Shown here: positions 18,568 through 26,281 of the stretch, in pieces
Numbering within the stretch: position 1 is the stretch's first letter
Layout: every line of letters starts with the position of its first letter
Origin: Luteibacter mycovicinus
GTDB taxonomy: Bacteria; Pseudomonadota; Gammaproteobacteria; Xanthomonadales; Rhodanobacteraceae
Direction of reading: 5' to 3'
Assembly: GCF_000745235.1 (NCBI RefSeq)
Contig: NZ_JQNL01000001.1
Location: 1,116,001-1,180,000, forward strand
Length of the DNA stretch: 64,000 nucleotides
Notes under the pieces: model-generated
Told to the model about the DNA's origin: nothing
Seen by the model: only the letters and a program-made list of their open reading frames with translations
The model's database searches: none
Program-made: the position numbers and the translations under genes

Positions 18568-19580
18568 CAGACGAACTCTTCCCCGCCACCGGCGAGATTG
18601 ATCTGGCCCGCGTCAGCCAGGCGGCGCGCGGTAGCCAGCACTTCCTTCTGTGCCGCATCCACCTCGGAGAGACGGACCGGACCCTTGACCTCGAGGTCGT
18701 CGCGCAGCATGTCGGCCGCACGCTTGGACATGTTGGCGAAGATCTTCTCGCGAATGGCCACCTCGGCACCCTTGAGGGCCGTGATGAGGCGCGCCGAAGG
18801 TACTTCGCGCAGCAGCGTCTGCATGCTGCGATCGTCGAGGTCGGCGAGGTCGTCGAAGACGAACATCAGTTCTTCGATGCGCTCACCCAGGCCCGAATCG
18901 ATGCCGCGGATCGACGCCATGAGTTCGGCCTCACGCGAGGTTTCCATCGCGTTGAGGATATCCGCGGCCGCCTTGAGGCCACCGACGGTCGCCGACTTCA
19001 GCTTGTTGGAATTGCCTGAGAACTGGCGTTCCATGATTTCGTCGAGTTCGTTGAGCGCGTGCGGCTGCACACCGTCGAGTGTGGCGATACGCATCACCAC
19101 GTCGCTGCGCGTACGGCCTGGCAGGTAGCCGATGACTTCGGCGGCCTGATCGGACTCGAGATGCGCCATCACCAGCGCGATGATCTGCGGATGTTCCTGC
19201 CCGATCATCTCGGCGATGGCACGGCTTTCCATCCACTTCAGCGATTCGAGACCCTTGCTGCTGCGACCGAGCAGGATGCGGTCGATGAGACCGCCGGCCT
19301 TGTTCTCACCCAGTGCGTTGACGAGGATGCGGCGGATGTATTCCTCGGTGCCCACGCCGATCGACGTATGCTGACCGACGTCTTCCTGAAGCTTGGTGAG
19401 CACCAGCTCGACCTGCTCCTTGCTGACGTTCTTCAGCGCGGCCATCGCCGAGCCCACGGCCTGCACGTCGCGCGCGCCGAGGTGTTTGAGGATGGACGCG
19501 GCGTCTTCTTCACCCAGGGTGAGAAGCAGGATCGCCGCTTTTTGTGCGCCCGTCAGGGCCTCTTTCGACTCAGCTGCCAT
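18567..19580 (-). CDS. fliG: Flagellar motor switch protein FliG
   Basis: A 337-residue rotor protein that contacts the stators and FliF. All three domains are visible: the N-terminal FliF-binding part (LTGAQKAAILLLTLGEEDAA), the middle domain with the EHPQ motif (GQEHPQIIALVMAHL), and the C-terminal torque helix (LMFVFDDLADLDDRSMQTLLREV). The start lies 11 bases inside the end of fliF, a typical coupled overlap. Confidence 0.97.
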   Translation of the reverse strand: MAAESKEALTGAQKAAILLLTLGEEDAASILKHLGARDVQAVGSAMAALKNVSKEQVELVLTKLQEDVGQHTSIGVGTEEYIRRILVNALGENKAGGLIDRILLGRSSKGLESLKWMESRAIAEMIGQEHPQIIALVMAHLESDQAAEVIGYLPGRTRSDVVMRIATLDGVQPHALNELDEIMERQFSGNSNKLKSATVGGLKAAADILNAMETSREAELMASIRGIDSGLGERIEELMFVFDDLADLDDRSMQTLLREVPSARLITALKGAEVAIREKIFANMSKRAADMLRDDLEVKGPVRLSEVDAAQKEVLATARRLADAGQINLAGGGEEFV

Positions 19581-21282
19581 CGTCGGATACCCAGCTCTTC
19601 ACGACCTGCGCGATCTGCTTCGGATTTTCGGCGGCCATACGCTTGGCGAGACCCACCTTCTGTTCGTAAGCCAGCAGCGCGGGCGAGCCCAGCTGCGGCG
19701 AGGACGTGCTGACACGATCCGGCGACATGTCGTCGTCGTCCACCATGACCGACACCGAAGGCATCGGACCGGCGAGCGCGACGTTGTTCATGGCGATCGG
19801 CGCGGGCTTGAGCAGCCCCTTGAGAATCGGGCGCAGGACGAAGAAGCCGACGATCAGCGCGATCATCACGCCCAGCCCCTGCTTGATCAGGTCGAGCATG
19901 CCGGGACGCTCGTAGAACGGCATGCCCTGCGGCTCTTCCTCGGCGACGGCGGCACGGAACGGCTCGTTGATGACACTGACGCTGTCGCCCCGGTCCGCGC
20001 TGAAGCCCACCGCGTTCTTGGTCAGTTCGGTCAGGCGGGTCAGCTCTTCCGGCGTGAACGACACGCTCTTCATCTTGCCGTCTTTGTCCGGCACCTGCTT
20101 GTTGTCCACGACCACGGCCACCGACAGACGCGCCACCTTGCCGGCGGGGTCCGTGACATGGCTGACGGTGCGATCGAGTTCGTAGTTGCGCGTCGCGTTC
20201 TGCGACTGCTGCGTCGGCGTGGCGGCGGTCTGCGTGCTGGCGTTCTGGCCGGCGGCGGGCTTGCCGTTACCGGCGGCCGGGTTGGCCGCCGTCGGGTTAC
20301 CACCGGTGTTCGGCGGCTGGTTGCTCAGCGCACCGGGCACACCGGCGTTGCCGTTCGGCTCGGTACGCGTGTCGCTGCTGGTCTGTTCGCTGCGCAGCGC
20401 CGGGTTCTCGTGATTGAACACCTCGCTGGCCTTCTCCGTCTGCGAGAAGTCCAGGTCGGCGAAGACCTGGGCACGCACCTTACCCGCACCGACGAGCGGC
20501 GTGAGCAGGTCTTCGACGCGCTGCGTGTAGGTGGCTTCGATGCGATTGGACAGGCGAAGGCGGCTGTCGCCGATCGCGGAGGCGCTGTCCGGGTCGCTGA
20601 CGGTGAGCAGGTTGCCGGTCTGATCGATCACCGACACCTGGCGCGTATCGAGGTCCGGCACGCTGGCAGCCACGAGATGAACGATGGCGGCGACCTGGCC
20701 CTGATCCAGCTGGCGACCGGGATAAAGCGACACGACCACCGACGCCGAAGCCGGCTTGTTGTCGCGCACGAAGGCGGAAGGCTTCGGCAGCGCGAGGTGC
20801 ACCCGCGCGCCACGTACCGACTGCAGACCCGCGATGGTGTTGGAGAGGTCCGTTTCGAGCAGCGACTGGTAGCGCGAGCGCTCAGCCATATCGCTCATGC
20901 CGAACGGCGAATCGGCCTGCGGCAGCGCGGCGGCGGCACTGCCCTGCGGAAGACCCTGGCCCGCCAGCTTGAGGCGCACGCCGGCGACGTCGGCGGCCGG
21001 GACGAAGATGGAACTGCCGTCCGTGCTGAGCGTGTAAGGGGTATTGCCGGCCTGCAGCGCCTGCGTGACCGCGGCGGCGTCCTTCTGCTCGAGGCCGCCA
21101 TACAGCAGGCCGTAGTTCGGTGCGCGCGACCACATGACCGCGGCGATACCGATCGCCACCGCACCCGCGATACCGGCAAGCATGAAGAGCTGACGGGCGG
21201 CCGGCGTCTGCGACAGGGACTTCAAAGAGTCCATGCGCGAGGCCGTGCTGCTATCCGTGGTGGCGACGCCGTTATCTGCCAT
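19570..21282 (-). CDS. fliF: Flagellar MS-ring protein FliF
   Basis: A 570-residue inner-membrane ring protein. Membrane helices occur at about residues 33-53 and 450-470. The large periplasmic domain between them has the YscJ-like ring-building folds. The central part at about 320-370 is rich in Asn, Thr, Gln and Pro. The cytoplasmic C-terminus ends in a helix (KQIAQVVKSWVSDDG) that binds FliG. It is followed by an overlapping fliG and preceded by fliE. Confidence 0.97.
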   Translation of the reverse strand: MADNGVATTDSSTASRMDSLKSLSQTPAARQLFMLAGIAGAVAIGIAAVMWSRAPNYGLLYGGLEQKDAAAVTQALQAGNTPYTLSTDGSSIFVPAADVAGVRLKLAGQGLPQGSAAAALPQADSPFGMSDMAERSRYQSLLETDLSNTIAGLQSVRGARVHLALPKPSAFVRDNKPASASVVVSLYPGRQLDQGQVAAIVHLVAASVPDLDTRQVSVIDQTGNLLTVSDPDSASAIGDSRLRLSNRIEATYTQRVEDLLTPLVGAGKVRAQVFADLDFSQTEKASEVFNHENPALRSEQTSSDTRTEPNGNAGVPGALSNQPPNTGGNPTAANPAAGNGKPAAGQNASTQTAATPTQQSQNATRNYELDRTVSHVTDPAGKVARLSVAVVVDNKQVPDKDGKMKSVSFTPEELTRLTELTKNAVGFSADRGDSVSVINEPFRAAVAEEEPQGMPFYERPGMLDLIKQGLGVMIALIVGFFVLRPILKGLLKPAPIAMNNVALAGPMPSVSVMVDDDDMSPDRVSTSSPQLGSPALLAYEQKVGLAKRMAAENPKQIAQVVKSWVSDDGS

Positions 21283-21334
21283 GGGGAAAACTCGAATCCT
21301 GTGAGGTTGCTCATGCCGGATCGGATCAACGCGA

Positions 21335-21664
21335 TCAGATCGACATGTTCATGATTTCTTTGTACGCATCGACCATCTTGTTGCGCACTTCGGTCATGGC
21401 ACGGAAGGAGAGATCCGCCTTCTGGCCCTGAATCATCACTTGCGCCAGATCGATACCCGGGTCCCCGCGCTCGAATGCCGACGCCATCTGCGATGCCTTG
21501 GCCTGCGACTGCGCGACACCGTCGATCGACTGTTTGAGCACGTCACCGAAGGAACCTTTCGCCGCCTGCCCCGTTTCGCCGACACCCCGGATCGCGGGCA
21601 TCTCGGTCTGCGCGCTGATGCGGCGCATCTGGAGCAGCAGGCTGTTCACATCGATCGTGGTCAT
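21335..21664 (-). CDS. fliE: Flagellar hook-basal body protein FliE
   Basis: A 109-residue rod-base protein joining the MS ring to the proximal rod. The start at ATG 21664 gives MTTIDVNSLLLQMR. Longer readings run through the fliE promoter and are not credible. The conserved C-terminal pattern MIQGQKADLSFRAMTEVRNKMVDAYKEIMNM is present across about residues 78-108. It is the first gene of the fliEFGHIJK unit, 53 bp before fliF. Confidence 0.95.
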   Translation of the reverse strand: MTTIDVNSLLLQMRRISAQTEMPAIRGVGETGQAAKGSFGDVLKQSIDGVAQSQAKASQMASAFERGDPGIDLAQVMIQGQKADLSFRAMTEVRNKMVDAYKEIMNMSI

Positions 21665-21703
21665 GACGGTTTTCCAACGCGTTATCGGCTTACCGACACC
21701 CGA

Positions 21704-21719
21704 TGCACGAGGTGTGCCA
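21704..21719 (-). promoter_or_regulatory. Sigma-54 promoter of fliE
   Basis: The minus strand reads TGGCACA-CCTC-GTGCA. The GG-N10-GC spacing is exact and only one -12 base (G for T) departs from the consensus. The predicted start of transcription, near 21,693, gives a 29-base leader to the fliE ATG. It lies just past the fleQ stop codon, so FleQ would activate the operon next to its own gene. Confidence 0.78.
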
Positions 21720-21731
21720 AACCGACGCGAC

Positions 21732-23156
21732 TCAACCGGCCTGCACGGTTTCCGACAGGCCGTACTTGCGCAGCTTCTCGACCAGCGTGGTGCGCTGGAC
21801 GCGCAGCAGCTTGGCCGCATGGGCGACGACACCGTTGGCCGAGTTCAGCGCCTGACGGATCAGGCCGATCTCGATACCCGCCAGGTGGTCCTTCAGGTCG
21901 AGGCCACCGAGCGGCAGCACCGCCGGATCGCTGTCGTTGGAGAAACCGAAGGTCTCGACCACCGGCTCCGGCTCGGCTTCCATCATCGCGATGAGTGCCG
22001 CACCCGACACTTCCTCGATCGGAAGTGCGCCCCGGTACTTTTCCGGCAGGTCGGCCGCACGGACCTCGCCCTGCGGCATGAGGATGGCCATACGCTCGAC
22101 CAGATTGGACAGCTCACGCACGTTGCCCGGCCACGGGTGACGGCACAGGGCGGTCATGGCGCTCGGCGCGAAGCGCACCGAGGTCAGACCACGCTGCAGC
22201 AGGCGCTGGTTGAACTCGGCGATCAGGGCCGGCAGGTCTTCGAGGCGCTGGCGCAGGGCCGGCATTTCCAGCGGGAACACGCTCAGGCGATAGAACAGGT
22301 CTTCGCGGAAACCGCCGCGCTCGATGGCACCTTCGAGGTCGCGATGGGTCGCGGCGATGATGCGCACGTCGCAGCGCTGCGGGCGGTTACCGCCGACGCG
22401 CTCGAAAACGCGCTCCTGCAGGACGCGCAACAGCTTCACCTGCATCGGCAGGCTCATGTCGCCGATTTCGTCGAGGAACAGCGTGCCGCCCTCGGCCATT
22501 TCGAAACGACCCTTGCGGGTGCTGATCGCGCCGGTGAACGCGCCCTTCTCGTGACCGAACAGTTCGCTTTCGAGCAGTTCCGCCGGAATGGCGCCGCAGT
22601 TGATCGCGACGAACGGCTTGTCGCGACGCGGCGAGCAGTCGTGAATGGTGCGGGCGACCAGCTCCTTACCGCTGCCGGACTCACCCAGCACGAGGACGCT
22701 CGAATCGAACGGCGCCACCTGGCGGATCAGCGCGTTGACGCGCTGCATGGGACCGGACTGGCCGACGAAGCGCAGGTGGTTCTGAACCGGCTGCATGCGC
22801 GACTGCAGGGTGCGCAGGGCCTCGGACAGACGCTCGTAGCGGAGCGGCATGTCGATCAGCTCGACGTTGAGGCTCTGCGCGTCGTCGCCGGCGATCAGCG
22901 CGCTGGCGACCGGGGAATCGGCCGAGACCAGGAGCGGCAGGTTGCGGCCGTGGCGACCCAGGGCGGCCAGATAGCCTTCGAGTTCGGCTTCGTCTTCCAC
23001 CGTACCGACATAAGCGGCGCGCCAGCCTTCGGCGGCGTCCGCAGCCTGCATGCGATGAGCGAGCACGGGACGGTAACCCAGGAAAGCCAGCGCGGAAGCG
23101 ACGGTTTCAGCGCGCGATGCGTCGGATTCGACGACGAGAAAGTTGGAAGACTTCAT
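21732..23156 (-). CDS. fleQ: Flagellar master regulator FleQ (sigma-54 activator)
   Basis: A 474-residue bacterial enhancer-binding protein. The N-terminal FleQ-type receiver-like domain (FLVVESDASRAETVASAL) lacks the acidic pocket of a normal receiver. The AAA+ domain has Walker A GESGSGKELVART, the sigma-54 contact loop GAFTGA and Walker B GGTLFLDEIGD. The C-terminal Fis-type helix-turn-helix (GVVAHAAKLLRVQRTTLVEKL) binds DNA. In the family, cyclic di-GMP and FlhG/FleN modulate activity. The ATG at 23156 is preferred over an in-frame GTG five codons upstream. Confidence 0.96.
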   Translation of the reverse strand: MKSSNFLVVESDASRAETVASALAFLGYRPVLAHRMQAADAAEGWRAAYVGTVEDEAELEGYLAALGRHGRNLPLLVSADSPVASALIAGDDAQSLNVELIDMPLRYERLSEALRTLQSRMQPVQNHLRFVGQSGPMQRVNALIRQVAPFDSSVLVLGESGSGKELVARTIHDCSPRRDKPFVAINCGAIPAELLESELFGHEKGAFTGAISTRKGRFEMAEGGTLFLDEIGDMSLPMQVKLLRVLQERVFERVGGNRPQRCDVRIIAATHRDLEGAIERGGFREDLFYRLSVFPLEMPALRQRLEDLPALIAEFNQRLLQRGLTSVRFAPSAMTALCRHPWPGNVRELSNLVERMAILMPQGEVRAADLPEKYRGALPIEEVSGAALIAMMEAEPEPVVETFGFSNDSDPAVLPLGGLDLKDHLAGIEIGLIRQALNSANGVVAHAAKLLRVQRTTLVEKLRKYGLSETVQAG

Positions 23157-23240
23157 CCTGAGATACCTCACGTTGCGTGTGATCGAAGGCCCGTGAGCGG
23201 GTTCGCGATGGAATCCCGTCGCCTTCGTTGCAAGGTATCA

Positions 23241-23256
23241 ATCAAGGAGCGTGCCA
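23241..23256 (-). promoter_or_regulatory. Degenerate sigma-54-like element upstream of fleQ
   Basis: The minus strand reads TGGCACG-CTCC-TTGAT. The -24 half is a perfect match, but the -12 half has GA instead of the nearly invariant GC. It lies about 85-100 bases before the fleQ start. It may be a weak or vestigial promoter, or a decoy site. Confidence is low because the -12 GC is normally essential. Confidence 0.3.
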
Positions 23257-23365
23257 ACGCCGGAATTCTGGCGCCACAAGGCCGACATTCACGTAAGTAC
23301 GGGGCTTGCGGAGGTGTGAGGAAAACCTTTTCGGCAAGTGATGACGGCGTGAGGGCGCCCCTTGG

Positions 23366-23437
23366 TGTCAGCCCTGACAACACGCGTCACGAATGTGACG
23401 CAGGACGCCACGCGACGTTCCTACGTCACGTGACGTA
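23366..23437. promoter_or_regulatory. Three clustered GTCA/TGAC palindromes upstream of fleQ
   Basis: Three inverted repeats share GTCA...TGAC half-sites. TGTCAGCCCTGACA is at 23366-23379. GCGTCAC-N4-GTGACGC is at 23384-23401. A perfect 16-mer, TACGTCACGTGACGTA, is at 23422-23437. The first two centres are 20 bp apart, two helical turns. They sit 210-280 bp upstream of fleQ and just downstream of the PilZ-like gene. The spacing varies (4, 6 and 2 bases between the core half-sites). The middle one resembles a FleQ-type GTCA-N6-TGAC box. The binding protein is not known. Confidence 0.5.
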
Positions 23438-23447
23438 AAAGGTCACT

Positions 23448-24023
23448 TCACTCGCCCGAGCCGTCCTGAGGCCGTGCGTGGGCTCGTGCTTCGGCGACCT
23501 GGCGGCGGTGCTGGCGGAACACCAGTCGCTCGATACCGTCGCGGACGGACTCCGTCAGGCCCTCGAAGGCGATGAAGCCCTTGCCGTCCGTGGGACCGGC
23601 GAGGCGAACGCCCGGCAGCTCCAGCGGGAGGGCCCGGCACACGTCGAAATGCAGCTTCAGCATCACCGGGGTGCCCACGGCGGGCAGGCCGTCCCATGGC
23701 AAGGCGGCGCCGGCGGCGTTCACGCGGACCGGAATGCGGGGTGGCAGGACGGACTGAGGCAGAAGGAGCCGGTTGACGATCTCCATCAGGACGTTGAGCT
23801 TGGCGTCCAGACGGGCCACTTCCTGGGTCAGGGGGCTGTCGTCCTCGCCAGTGTCGCTGCGCCGGTCCATGAGGGCGGACACGGCGACCAGGACGTTGGT
23901 GTTGCGGTCGTTGATCAAGGCCAGGCCGGCCGGATCGGGACGCTCGGTGATCTCGCAGGTGGCGTGAAACCGGGAATCCCAGGCTACGCGATCGGAGAAT
24001 GCCTTCCACGCTTCGTCAGTCAT
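23448..24023 (-). CDS. PilZ-like protein encoded with fliD-fliS-fliT
   Basis: A 191-residue cytoplasmic protein at the end of the fliDST unit. I read it as a divergent PilZ-family protein because of its location and the beta-rich second half (IPVRVNAAGAALPWDGLPAVG, MLKLHFDVCRALPLELPGV, then DGIERLVFRQHRRQ). The classic RxxxR and D/NxSxxG cyclic di-GMP motifs are not clear, so binding is uncertain. The N-terminal half contains a helix around residues 65-90. Similar genes next to fliT occur in related flagellar clusters. The function is likely in motility control, but this is inference. Confidence 0.6.
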   Translation of the reverse strand: MTDEAWKAFSDRVAWDSRFHATCEITERPDPAGLALINDRNTNVLVAVSALMDRRSDTGEDDSPLTQEVARLDAKLNVLMEIVNRLLLPQSVLPPRIPVRVNAAGAALPWDGLPAVGTPVMLKLHFDVCRALPLELPGVRLAGPTDGKGFIAFEGLTESVRDGIERLVFRQHRRQVAEARAHARPQDGSGE

Positions 24024-24052
24024 CCGTCCGTCCCCGCCAAAGGATGTGTCGA

Positions 24053-24349
24053 TCAGAACGAATTATACGCGGCGACGGCGCGGCGAACCCGACGGGACGT
24101 GTCCCACTGCGCCGCGGTCTCGTCGCGAGCGGCCGAGACGAGGTCCTTGATCAGGCCATCCAGCAACATGATGGACTTCAGCGACTCGAGCGTTTCGGGG
24201 GCCGGACGCATGCTGCCCTGCCGCAGGACAGGCTCGCGCTGGGCTTCGAGTTCGGTGAGCTCATCCCAGCGACCTTCGCTGGCGGCCGCATGCATGGACT
24301 CGGTCAGGTCGAGGACGCGCGGGAGGTCGCACCAGAGGGTGTCGTTCAT
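24053..24349 (-). CDS. fliT: Flagellar chaperone FliT-like protein
   Basis: A 98-residue all-helical small protein. In flagellar systems FliT binds the filament cap FliD before export. Sequence conservation in this family is low, so the call rests on size, helical composition and position. The gene overlaps the fliS stop by 4 bases (ATGA), and fliD lies directly upstream of fliS. The pattern WDELTELEAQREPVLRQ at about residues 28-44 is typical of FliT proteins. Confidence 0.8.
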   Translation of the reverse strand: MNDTLWCDLPRVLDLTESMHAAASEGRWDELTELEAQREPVLRQGSMRPAPETLESLKSIMLLDGLIKDLVSAARDETAAQWDTSRRVRRAVAAYNSF

Positions 24350-24762
24350 GCGCCTGCTCCGGCGAGCTGACGAGCCTCGACCGGGATGGCCACCCAGCTG
24401 TCGCGGATCTGCCCGAGCAGGCGCGCGACTTCTTCGAGGGCTTCGGCGTCGTTATGCAGATTGGCGTGTACGAGACGGCGGCTCATATAGTCGTACAGGG
24501 CGTCCAGCTGGGAAACCAGCGGCGTGGCCACGTCGTGATTGAGGCCCGACTGGAGACCGCCGACGATTTCGATCGTCTTCGAAATGGCCTCGCCCTTGCC
24601 CGCGACGTTGCCCGTAGCCATGCACGCCAGCGCCAGGCGAATGCGTTCCAGACCGCCATCCATGAGCATGGTGATGAGACCGTGCGAGTCGGCCTGCTCG
24701 AGGCCGCCACCGGTGCGGACCTGCTGGTAGGCGCCAGCGCCGCGGGAGTATCCAAGTGCCAT
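24346..24762 (-). CDS. fliS: Flagellin export chaperone FliS
   Basis: A 138-residue four-helix chaperone that binds the flagellin C-terminus and prevents premature polymerisation. It has the family's early Tyr-rich stretch (GYSRGAGAYQQV), then LITMLMDGGLERIRLALACM and the late QLDALYDYMSRRLVHANLHND. It lies 20 bp after fliD and overlaps fliT. With two flagellin genes nearby it probably serves both. Confidence 0.94.
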   Translation of the reverse strand: MALGYSRGAGAYQQVRTGGGLEQADSHGLITMLMDGGLERIRLALACMATGNVAGKGEAISKTIEIVGGLQSGLNHDVATPLVSQLDALYDYMSRRLVHANLHNDAEALEEVARLLGQIRDSWVAIPVEARQLAGAGA

Positions 24763-24782
24763 GTGGGTTTCCTGTCCTGCGA

Positions 24783-26147
24783 TCAGGACGATTTGGTCAG
24801 CGCGTCGAACTGCTGCGTGAGGTAGCTGCTGGTGCTGCTGAGTTTGGTCATCATGGTGTCGAGCGCCGTGTACTGCGTGGTCAGGCGCTTCGTGTAGTCG
24901 GTCATGGTCGAGTCCCAGGCGGTCTGCTGATCGGCCAGGTCCTTGAGCTTGGCATTCAGATTGGTGGTGCGCTGGGTCAGGATGCCGCTGGACGAGGTCC
25001 AGCCGGTGACCAGCTTGTCGAGTTTCGGCGCGATACCGTTGGTGCCGCTCAGCAGGTCCTTCACGCCACTCGGGTTCGAGCTCAGCGCGGAGGTCAGCTT
25101 CGTGGTGTCGAACTTCAGCGTGCCGTCGACCTGGAAAGACACACCCAGGTCGCTGAGCGAGCGCGGGCTGGCGGTGGCGCCGGTCAGTTGCGAACCCAGC
25201 AGCTGGGAGACCTGACTCTTGATCGAATTGACCGTGGCATCGCCGATCAGGGCGCCGACCTGCTGGTTGGTCGCGTCGTACTTGGTCAGCGTGCTGTAGG
25301 TCGAAACGAAGGAGTTATAGGCGGTGACCAGCGACTGCATCGCCGTGCTGACCGAGCTGGTGTCGTTGCTGATGGTGATGCTGCTCGAGCCGGTCTTGGC
25401 AAGCGACAGTGTCACGCCGTCGATCGCCGTCGAGGTCGTATTGGTGGGGCTGCTGGCCGCCGTGCCGTCGACCGTGAACAAGGCGTCCTGCGCCTTGATG
25501 GTCGGGGTATCCGTCGCGGGATCGAAATCCAGCTGCGCCAGGCCGCCGTCGCCGCCACTGGAGGTGACCGTGAACGCGTTGGCCGCGCCGGTGGTCTGCG
25601 AGGTCAGCACCAGATGCGCGCCGTCGGTACCGGTGACGATGCTGGCGGTGACGCCGGGATTGGACTTTGAGTTGTTGATCGCGTCGCGCACGTCCTGCAG
25701 CGTGTTCGCCGGCGAGGCGATATCGACGCTCATGGACTTGTCACCCACCGCGATGCTCAGGGTGCCCGTGCCGACCTCGGTCGTCTTCGCGCTGGCGAAC
25801 GCACCCGAGGTGGTCTTCTGCGAGGTAGCGAGCTGGGTAACGGCGATGTTGTAGACGTTGGCCTTGGCCGTGGAATCCGTCGTCGCCGAGAGGACGGTGG
25901 AGTCGCCGATCGAGGTCTTCAGCGTGGAGAACGCGGTGCCGTCGGTCAGGGACTTGATGGCGGCCTGCAAGCTCGTCAGGGACGAGGTGAAATTGCCGAT
26001 CGCCGAAATCTGCGTGCTGGTGCTGGTCTGAGCCGTCGAGATCTGACTGTCCTTCGCCGCACGCTTGTTGTTCACAAGGTTCGTAACGATGGATGCGACG
26101 TCGATGGAGCTGGATCCGAGCGTAACGGTGCTGCTACTGGTGGCCAT
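24783..26147 (-). CDS. fliD: Filament cap protein FliD
   Basis: A 454-residue cap protein that folds flagellin at the filament tip. It has the N-terminal FliD domain (GSSIDVASIVTNLVNNKRAAKDSQI) and a Ser/Thr-rich central part. The C-terminal domain has a helix ending GILTQRTTNLNAKLKDLADQQ and TTQYTALDTMMTKLSSTSSYLTQQFDAL. The gene has its own sigma-54 promoter about 85-100 bases upstream and starts the fliD-fliS-fliT-PilZ unit. Confidence 0.95.
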   Translation of the reverse strand: MATSSSTVTLGSSSIDVASIVTNLVNNKRAAKDSQISTAQTSTSTQISAIGNFTSSLTSLQAAIKSLTDGTAFSTLKTSIGDSTVLSATTDSTAKANVYNIAVTQLATSQKTTSGAFASAKTTEVGTGTLSIAVGDKSMSVDIASPANTLQDVRDAINNSKSNPGVTASIVTGTDGAHLVLTSQTTGAANAFTVTSSGGDGGLAQLDFDPATDTPTIKAQDALFTVDGTAASSPTNTTSTAIDGVTLSLAKTGSSSITISNDTSSVSTAMQSLVTAYNSFVSTYSTLTKYDATNQQVGALIGDATVNSIKSQVSQLLGSQLTGATASPRSLSDLGVSFQVDGTLKFDTTKLTSALSSNPSGVKDLLSGTNGIAPKLDKLVTGWTSSSGILTQRTTNLNAKLKDLADQQTAWDSTMTDYTKRLTTQYTALDTMMTKLSSTSSYLTQQFDALTKSS

Positions 26148-26194
26148 GAGACTCTCCGTGAAGACGCCTCACTGCCCGGGGCGCCAATTTGTCG

Positions 26195-26223
26195 ACGGCT
26201 GGCCCCCAGTGGGAGCCAGCCGT
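26195..26223 (-). promoter_or_regulatory. Hairpin at the 5' end of the fliD transcript
   Basis: A perfect 9-bp stem (ACGGCTGGC and its complement) with an 11-base loop lies where the sigma-54 promoter predicts transcription to begin (about 26,222). The fliD mRNA would thus open with a stem-loop, which could shield the 5' end or hold back expression. No U-tract follows, so it is not a clear terminator. Confidence 0.5.
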
Positions 26224-26231
26224 GGACAACT

Positions 26232-26248
26232 AAGCAATTACCCTGCCA
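26232..26248 (-). promoter_or_regulatory. Sigma-54 promoter of fliD
   Basis: The minus strand reads TGGCAGG-GTAA-TTGCTT, with exact GG-N10-GC spacing. The predicted start is near 26,222, leaving a leader of about 75 bases before fliD. This puts the cap and flagellin chaperone genes in the FleQ/sigma-54 class, while fliC upstream is in the sigma-28 class. Confidence 0.8.
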
Positions 26249-26281
26249 ACCCGGGCAAGCCCTGGGATGGCGGTGTCACCA

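Noticed and set aside
21682..21689. A GCCGATAA octamer (minus strand) before fliE, as a sigma-28 promoter
   Set aside because: No TAAA-like -35 lies 11 bases upstream, and a good sigma-54 promoter explains fliE.
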